In this document: in pieces, positions 57,610 to 64,000 of the stretch
Position numbering within the stretch: position 1 is the stretch's first letter
How the letters are laid out: each line of letters begins with the position of its first letter
Assembly: GCA_949592205.1 (NCBI GenBank)
Contig: CATIUR010000004.1
Span: 8,063,001-8,127,000, forward strand
Reading direction: 5' to 3'
Source of the DNA: Helichrysum umbraculigerum
Taxonomy: Eukaryota; Streptophyta; Magnoliopsida; Asterales; Asteraceae
DNA: 64,000 nucleotides
Notes under the pieces: model-generated
What the model was told of the DNA's origin: nothing
The model's input: the letters and a program-made list of their open reading frames with translations, nothing else
Database searches by the model: none
Position numbers and translations under genes: made by a program

Positions 57610-57840
57610 GATGGCCTGATTAAAAAAGAAAAAAAATTATCATCAAACTTTCAGATGGAACATAAATGGGGAAGAAAAGAGGCAGAAGAAGCAAAATGGA
57701 GATCCTTTGGAGAAAATCATGAAGTTGAAGATAAATATGTAATTGTAAATGGAGGAAGAAAATGGAAGTGAAAAAACTGATGAGGAAGGGAGATTTAGAG
57801 ATTTGATTTGTTTGGGCGGTGGTAGGAACTAATTTCAATG

Positions 57841-59149
57841 TAGGTGTGATACTATCCGGCAGTATCCAAGAAAATTAGCGGCCTTTTTCAAGGTCATCTA
57901 TTTAAACTCACAACAAAATTTAAATCAATTTATTTAAACTCCTTTTCTTTTATTATAAAGAACATCCTACTAATCCTACAAGAAAACCCAACCTCACCCA
58001 TTTTCACCTCAAAAGCTTTTAATTCTTCACGGAACCCATGGGGTCACTCTTTTTTTTGCTACCGGGTGCCAAGAAGTTCACCTAAAGATAGGACACAGAT
58101 ATGATATGAATGTGGTTACATATTATAGTAACAGTCCAAGTACTCATGGGTTTGAATACACTTCACATGACTTTAGACCTACAAATTAAACCACCCAAAT
58201 CAACCCGGTCAGAATCACCAATATGCATATAAGAATATAGTTGTAACACAAGTACCCATTAATTTACTTAATAATTGTAGTAGCATAAGGGATGATTCAA
58301 TGATAGAAAATGTCTTTAAGAGAGAATAGGTTGTTGGTGCAAGTTAAAGTATTTGCATAAAGAAAATGTCATGTTAGAAGCTTATCCACCCATTACGATG
58401 TTTCTATACTATACTCCAGAGATCAAATTCAGGTTAAAGTTGTATGTGGAAGTCATTTTAATTATGCCCACAAACTCTTGCGTACCCACCCATTATGCTG
58501 TTTCTATACTCTAGAGATCGGACTTGAAAGAAGTTTATCCCTTTATGCAATATCATAAAAGTTTATCTTCACTAAACCAATATTAGTGAATCAATAAACA
58601 TAATTGTGAATGTGACGAAAGAGGAATAACATGAAGCTATTGTGAAGATGAACTGAGTTGGGTACACCTTAGAGTTGAAGCACCTGGAGAGTCCCGTCAT
58701 GAAGTTCAAACCCCTAAGAAAGCCAGAAAGGCAGCTATGGCTGTCCAACACACTGCAGAAGAAACTATACAAGGGTGAAAACTTATAAATTAACTATATT
58801 ACTAAAATCAAAAAGCAGCAGAAATGGAATATCAATACTTTAGTTCCTTACAGTTTCACTTTGTGGACAGCCAAGTGCCTTTTCATACTGTGCAAAAAGC
58901 AAAAAAAATCAGATGGTTTATTTCATAATCATTAAAGGAGAAACATTAAGATGATAAGGAAATAGGACATGCATAAATAGAGCAATAGATTCATGTTCTT
59001 TTGGTGAAAGGCTACATCTTCCCTACTCTCATGAGCAGAAGCGATGTCCAAATAGCTACATTGAACAAAGTGCACTGGAATAAGCTCAATAGCTGAATGA
59101 ACATCTGCAACCACAAATGTGTGTAGATAGTAAGAACATACAAAGAGGT
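57841..59149. other. Gap with possible minus-strand exons
   Basis: On the minus strand, GCACAGTATGAAAAGGCAC... near 58893 ends at a GTAAGG donor near 58853, and 58640-58765 begins after a TTCTGCAG acceptor. The reading frames of the second piece carry stops or no known motif. Nothing certain. Confidence 0.25.
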
Positions 59150-59579
59150 ACAAGCTATCCTTCAAATTGAATAATAACTTAACAGACTGTATAAATCTAC
59201 CACCACCCTCTTTGCTGACTTTATATATCTTCTTGCACCAAGTCATTATAAGTTCACAAGTAAGACAATCTGGTGGGGTGAGCTAAGGATTGATAATACT
59301 AATACGAATTCAACTACATTATTTCTACATTATTTTGATAAAAATTAATGGAAAAAATATGAGTTGATATGTACTTTACATGTGAACAAATGACCACAAA
59401 TAAAGGTACTTTGTATCTGGATTCTGGAAGATTGTAGACTCCAGCAGTAACCTGTAATAGAATAGAATATATCAGTGTGCATCCATTTCCAGCTAACCTT
59501 AACATTCACACATTCTATACAGAATGTGTATGTATAGTTTGGATTTGTATGAATCTTTATTTTTAGCAAATATATATAG

Positions 59580-59685
59580 ACCCGAGCCCGTTTATACCCG
59601 AGTCCATTCATACCCGAGCCCGTTATTACCTTAACACATTTTTACCCGGTAGCCCAAACCCGCCCGCCCGCCGGTTTTGCCACCA
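59580..59685. mobile_element. Truncated hAT-like element end
   Basis: Repeats of ACCCGAGCCCGTTTAT-type and a right end CCGGTTTTGCCACC, the inner TIR pattern of hAT elements with GC-rich subterminal repeats. The CCCTA tip and the left end are missing. Confidence 0.5.
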
Positions 59686-59691
59686 AGAATT

Positions 59692-60020
59692 GGGACCAAT
59701 CACATTTGTATACACGAGGTGTGCTACAAAGTAGTTAATTGGCGATGTTTAATTTCATCAAAGAAAAGAACTAGACTTGCTTTGAAGTCACATCAAATTT
59801 GTCATCATAATTTTGAAACTAAGTATATTTAAAATTAAAATTTTGGACAATAAGTGTCGTAAATCAACCTGGCCGTTTCAACCATGTACAAAAAATTGAA
59901 CCAGCTTTGTGTCCCAAGTCCCAACCCACTATTTTGTCACCTCTACAAGAAAGTAAAAGACATTTTTTTCTGTAAGGATCCAAACTATATGCCAACACTA
60001 GGCTAATAAAATGTTCCAGC
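59692..60020. repeat. Sequence shared with 63286-63632
   Basis: About 330 bp, starting CCAATCACATTTGTATACAC, is repeated at 63286-63632 in the same orientation with few differences. It is intron-like flank of the phosphate carrier fragments in both places. Confidence 0.88.
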
Positions 60021-60077
60021 TAGATAGATTAAAGTCTTGTACTTAGCAGCATACTCTGGGCAGCAATGTCAGAGTAA
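60021..60077 (-). pseudogene. Phosphate carrier pseudogene, copy B, downstream exon piece
   Basis: Minus strand: TACTCTGACATTGCTGCCCA then ...ACTTTAATCTATCTAGC. It is the continuation of the exon at 61619-61775, from which it is separated by the Harbinger-like element. It carries the same one-base loss (GCTG-CCCAG) as copy A and is truncated after about 15 codons, where a deletion joined CCAGC to CCAGC. Confidence 0.8.
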
Positions 60078-61618
60078 GAGCACACGGAGTGGTACCGTTT
60101 TTGTCTGCGTTTTTGGTCCAGAACACTGTTGGACAGTGTTCTACCACTCCCTGTCGCCGTTCCCAACGGTGTTCTGGACACCGTTTCAACACCACCGTCC
60201 ATTTCAAGAATCTGCAATCCACAAAATCCTTTCTTTTTTTATTATTTTTTTTTACTTTTTCTCTTTTTTTTTTGTTTTTGTTCGGCAATGCTTTTCTTCT
60301 TTTGGTTTTATTTTATTTGTTTTTTTCTTGTTTAACTTCTTGTTGGTTCACGAGAAGGGATATACTACAAAAAAATGCAAATTGTGTTTTGTTATTATTT
60401 ATTTTGTTTTGTTGGGTCACGGGTGTAGGAAAGAAAAAAAATACATTTTTTGCAAGTGAAACCAATATTTTTTGCTTTTCTATATATACACTTCACAAGT
60501 GAGGTTCACAATCAATTTCAACTATCGTAAAATTACTCAAATATTCACGATATATACATTACTTTCAATAATTCAATAAAATGTCATCCGATTCATCCTC
60601 CTCCGACGACGAAACTACGTACAAACTTCTTTTGGCACTTGGTAAATATCGTGAACATCAAAATACTAAGCAGTGAGAACAGCCTGAAAAGGTGTCAGAC
60701 CACTAAGCAGTGAGAACAGCTCAAAATACTACTGGCAGCGAGAACTGCACTGGCAGTGGGAACGGAGTATACGGGCAGCGAGAACCATGAACTAGCAGTG
60801 AGAACGAGAAATGCACTAGTAGTGAGAACAAAGCTAGCAGTGTGAACACTTCAGTAGTGAATATCTCCATGATTACTCATCTGATGAAGCTCAAATTTTT
60901 ACACGAAGTCTATCAATGTATCGTCAACATCATATCCAAAATTCAGCTCGATCCAACGGTTAACGAATGCCCAGTAATTTCCTGACTTCGTGCAGCAAAA
61001 ACCGATCAGCAGATACTTTGTAATTCCATATCTCATTGTAGAAACATCCAATGACTATGAAATTTTGACATAATGTAGAAACATATGCCATCTATAACAT
61101 ATCCAAAAATCACAAGAATTCGTTGGATAACGAAGACACGTTGATCGTTTTACTTATGCTTAATGCTGCTGTTCCAGAAGCTAATTCAGCTTTCTGCAAT
61201 GAATTTCGACTTTGAATATCTGTCAATCAAAACCTCAGATCGAAATTTCCTGTGGTCGGAATGTTCATCTATATGTTATGAAGTTACAGTTCAAATTTCA
61301 AGATGATTGAACGGCTAGATAATGAGAACCGGATTTTTCTTCATCGCTGCGCAGTAAGAGCTGTAACTTGTGTTTCCTAATCGGTTTATTTCGTTTTAAT
61401 GAATTAATTAAATTAAATTTTGTTTTATTTAATTTATTTGTTTTTTATATATTAAATTATACAATTATCATCATTAAAAAATAAATCAAACAAATAATAA
61501 AAAATTACAGAACACTGTCCAGAACACTGTCCAGAACACTGTTACCACTCCACAAAATCCTCACCACAAATTTCTCACTCAGAACACCGTGTTTAGGCCG
61601 TCACCACTCCGTGTGCTC
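60078..61618 (+). mobile_element. PIF/Harbinger-like element with internal deletion and foreign filler
   Basis: 1541 bp, TIRs GAGCACACGGAGTGG...CCACTCCGTGTGCTC, 3-bp target duplication TAA (60075-60077 and 61619-61621), as in PIF/Harbinger. Subterminal CCAGAACACTGT motifs occur at both ends. A leader with an ATG at 60581 starts a 31-codon reading frame (MSSDSSSSDDETTYKLLLAL) that looks like a transposase N-terminus and stops at 60676. The rest of the transposase is replaced by unrelated sequence containing a GCAGTGAGAAC array. Inserted in the phosphate carrier exon of copy B. Confidence 0.85.
60670..60847 (+). repeat. GCAGTGAGAAC degenerate array
   Basis: Eight copies of GCAG(T/C)GAGAAC, each with at most one other change, start at 60670, 60707, 60735, 60753, 60775, 60795, 60819 and 60837. 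Spacing falls from 37 to about 20 nt. Between copies are short CTAG/CTGG pieces. Confidence 0.85.
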
Positions 61619-61775
61619 TAATATTTCTTGAAGAACTCATAGAACCCGAACTTGCAGGCACCCTGAGCACTGTAACCAAGCAGGGTATGGATCCATCCCG
61701 TGAAAAACCCCCTCACACGCTGCCCCTTTAGCAATACCCCAAACCTAGAGGAGATACTCTTGTACTTAGCAGGGT
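61619..61775 (-). pseudogene. Phosphate carrier pseudogene, copy B, upstream exon piece
   Basis: The minus strand encodes KYKSIS, GVLLKGQRVRGFF, GWIHTLLGYSAQGAC and KFGFYEFFKKY, then meets the Harbinger-like element. Without that insertion the next codon would be TAC (Tyr); copy A has TAG here. Mitochondrial carrier family as in copy A. Confidence 0.82.
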
Positions 61776-62597
61776 CTAATTAATCAATTAGACAAGTTAA
61801 TTATACTGCTTTGGAAAGACTGCTAATAAATATAACCATAAAACTTAATCCAATGTCCCATAGACATTGATCATGTTTAAGGTCCAAATTCATATCCAAC
61901 GACCCAAGTCATCAACAACAATACATACCATCAATTTATCTTCCACAAAAGTATCACCAATTACAAACAGATTCATCACACAGAATAGGAGCACTATTAC
62001 CAGCTCAATAAAAGCCTAACAAAGTGTGAATCTATTCACAACCCTTCTTTTAGATGCACATGAATCAGTTAGCCAAAACATTGTATTCCACTTAAGTAAC
62101 AGACCTAGAGCAACCACCTAGAGCAACCAGTACTGATTCAAGATCCTCTATCCCCCAAGGCCCAAACTGACCATTTGACTCCTTACTAATTCACTGTATC
62201 CTTAATAGGTCAGTCCTATAAATATGTAGGCCCAAAATAGAAAATAAAGGATTGTTTGAAGTATTTATTTTATGTACATAATGGGTTTTACAATTGCAAC
62301 TGCTATATGATAGGCGCCTAAGCGGTAGGCCTATCCCGCATAGGCCTAGCTTCTCACAATTTCTGATTTGGAGAGTTAGTTGATAATGTTCCTGTATACC
62401 TACAACAAACTAAAGTCTACCTCGACACCCAGAGAAATATATACATCAAAGCAAGAAATTACATGATTGTATCATAAAGATGCAAAGCGGTACATGGAGT
62501 CTAACACTTTTAGATTGTAAGACTTCCTTTTAAAACATAAAAGTCTAGAAATGATCACATGTAGCCACAAAATTAATATAACCAGACAACCTATTGA

Positions 62598-63285
62598 AGA
62601 TACCCCATAAAAAAGACAACCACCATTAGCAATCACTTGAACTTAATATCTCACGTCCCATGTTTGAATCCCTCTAAGGTGGTTATGCCCGCATACCAGA
62701 AGGCATAAACTTTGCCTGAGCCATGTGAGGTGAGCATTTTCCAATCCCCTAGAGACTACATCTGTTTATAACATTAGTGCCCAACCTCGTCCAACTAAGC
62801 CTGCAAGGTCCGCGTTCGCAACCACATATATCTAAATCTAGTCAGACTCTATCATAAGATATTAGAGTATCCCATAACATGAGATCATAGCACCAACGTG
62901 CTACTTCCGAAGTGTCCAACTATTCAAGCCGTTTTACTAATTCCTAAAATAACCTTAAACACGACATTCTCTACCTACAAGGAAACCTATGTCCCATTGA
63001 TGTGTCTTATGTCAACAATTCTGCATATACATATCACAGCTATATGAGAGTTAGATATCATGTCCACTAGTGGCTAGATAATATGAGTTATTTGATTTAA
63101 TGTTATTCAAATTCATAGTCAGGTTTTATCATTAGTTAGTGTCAAACGTGGGTTAGTTTATTAGTCGGAGTGGTTATTTTTTAAGTTGTATTTTAACCCT
63201 TCCCCTGATGAATGAAAGAATGCAAAAGTTATCGGCTCATTCTCACCCTAAGAGAAATTCCATCACTTTTTCATAAGGTTTGATT
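62598..63285. other. Gap, possible SINE remnant
   Basis: 62610-62680 has a weak tRNA-promoter look: TTAGCAATCACTTG as a box A candidate and GTTTGAATCCC as box B, about 35 bp apart, as in tRNA-derived SINEs. No poly-A/T tail or target duplication that I can fix. Remaining sequence shows nothing. Confidence 0.3.
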
Positions 63286-63632
63286 GGGGCCAATCACATT
63301 TGTATACACGAGGTGTGCTACAAAGTAGTTAATTGGTGTATGGGGTATGTTTAATTTCATCAAAGAAAAGAACTAGACTTGTTTTGAAGTCGCATCAAAT
63401 TTGTAATCATAATTTTGAAACTAAGTATATTTAAAATTAAAATTTTGGACAATAAGTGTTGCAAAACAACCTGGTCGTTTCAACCACGTACAAAAATTAC
63501 ACGTTTTGACCTGAACCAGCTTTGTGACCCAACCCACTATTTTGTCACCTCTACAAGAAAGTAAATGACATTCTTTTTTTTCTGTAAGGATCCAAACTAT
63601 ATGCTAACACTAGGCTAATAAAATGTTCCAGC
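63286..63632. repeat. Sequence shared with 59692-60020
   Basis: Second copy of the about 330-bp segment; ends GTTCCAGC, after which this copy keeps carrier exons that copy B lacks. Confidence 0.88.
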
Positions 63633-63688
63633 ATGACATATATAGAAGAGGAAGTATGTAATTTAGATGCCTGAACTTACATGGTATG

Positions 63689-64000
63689 TGGCGTCCCCAA
63701 AGCGGCACCAATCCCTTGTATAACCAACAAAAATGTGACAAAACTGGATGAGAGAACTTCCGGGCACACTAATTCTTATGCAGCTAAAGATAAAACAAAT
63801 AAAGAATATAAGCATAAAAGCATAGTGTGTACCTGAGTGCGCCTTCAGATTTTACAGACTTTGGAAGTCCATCACCCAGACCCCTAGCAAAACCGGGTTG
63901 GGTCTGGGCACGAACTTTCACGGCCTCCATGGGATACAGGGCAACGTCAGCAATGATGATCTCTGCAGATGCAGGACCAGCCAGATAGATTAAAGTCTTG
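63689..64000 (-). pseudogene. Mitochondrial phosphate carrier fragment, copy C (runs off window)
   Basis: Minus strand. The exon at 63833-64000 encodes KTLIYLAGPASAEIIIADVA, PMEAVKVRAQTQPGFARGLG and SVKSEGAL, ending at donor GTACAC. It has the carrier signature PMEAVKVRAQ and no stop. The next exon (about 63689-63730) encodes LYKGLVPLWGRHIP and ends at donor GTAAGT, but its acceptor position reads TTGTTG where an AG would be expected. No later exons are found in the window. The gene's 5' part is beyond 64000. It may be a pseudogene or a fragment; it is the least damaged of the three copies. In the cell the intact protein imports phosphate into mitochondria. Confidence 0.75.

Larger units (their letters stand above)
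59150..62597 (-). repeat. Segmental duplication, copy B (inverted relative to copy A)
   Basis: 59150-59510 and 61619-62597 match copy A in reverse. Between them lie a hAT-like remnant, a stretch shared with 63286-63632, and the Harbinger-like element. The copy is enlarged mainly by these insertions. Confidence 0.85.

Noticed and set aside
57620..57838. 72-codon minus-strand ORF as a protein
   Set aside because: Hydrophobic, from pyrimidine-rich sequence just upstream of a splice acceptor; more likely 5' UTR and intron.
60037..60459. Overlapping ORFs of 137 and 140 codons inside the Harbinger-like element
   Set aside because: They run through T-rich stretches and the subterminal repeats, giving Phe-rich products. 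The short frame from ATG 60581 fits the transposase start better.
1..64000. tRNA or rRNA genes
   Set aside because: I looked for tRNA-like box B and conserved rRNA motifs and saw only PBS complements and one weak SINE-like box pair.

Overview
This window is repeat-rich nuclear DNA of a flowering plant, almost certainly a eudicot. It carries Ty1/copia and Ty3/gypsy LTR retrotransposons with the usual plant primer-binding sites, a plant-type LINE, a Helitron, several MITE-like elements, and short AT-rich introns with GT-AG borders. The long third ORF of the copia element resembles ORFs I associate with Asteraceae copia elements. That family assignment is inference from memory, not a search result. 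There are no bacterial operons, CRISPR arrays or rRNA genes.

Layout. (1) 1-23.65 kb is a three-level nest. A minus-strand LINE (1-1206 and 22017-about 23637) is split by a 20.8-kb copia element (1207-22016; 517-bp LTRs; TSD TACTC). The copia element is itself split by a 9.2-kb gypsy-like element (6187-15397; 2.9-kb LTRs; TSD AGATG) that carries gag but no pol, i.e. a TR-GAG type non-autonomous retrotransposon. A separate foldback MITE (154-482) sits in the LINE reverse transcriptase. (2) 23.65-31.4 kb is low-copy sequence with a hAT-type MITE (27072-27749, 8-bp TSD) and the only convincing host gene, an eight-exon plus-strand gene at 28027-30240 (288 aa, function uncertain). (3) 31.4-33.4 kb is a duplicated block with a mitochondrial phosphate carrier pseudogene; an inverted copy lies at about 59.15-62.6 kb. 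(4) 33.5-52.4 kb is a cluster of repeats rich in a GGGAGGATGG motif and a large palindrome. The left arm of the palindrome is split by a 14.7-kb minus-strand gene-free LTR element (LARD-like, 35856-50556). One LTR of that element is in turn split by a 6.4-kb Athila-like gypsy element (43253-49651) that has lost RT/RNase H. (5) 52.8-54.6 kb is a Helitron with a Stowaway-like MITE inside. (6) 54.6-64 kb holds possible minus-strand exons, the inverted duplicate with a PIF/Harbinger-like element (60078-61618, TSD TAA) in a carrier exon, and a further carrier fragment at the right edge.

How the parts relate. Nearly all recognisable coding sequence belongs to transposable elements, and none looks fully autonomous: copia is broken by stops, frameshifts and an integrase deletion; TR-GAG lacks pol; LARD lacks all genes; the Athila-like element lacks RT. 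The last three would need proteins from relatives elsewhere in the genome. LTR-LTR differences counted by eye (8 in 517 for copia, about 7 in 2.9 kb for TR-GAG) agree with the nesting order.

Most interesting signals. The non-coding parts of the TR-GAG element are full of short inverted repeats. At about 9903-10179 they form a regular array with a 21-23 nt step in which stem sequences change from unit to unit while pairing is kept. The copia element carries a dispersed CCNCTGTTAG-type motif (MYB-core-like) in its LTRs, its 3' spacer and inside two of its ORFs. The Athila-like element keeps one long ORF across its large deletion. The phosphate carrier copies share a frameshift that dates their decay to before the inverted duplication.
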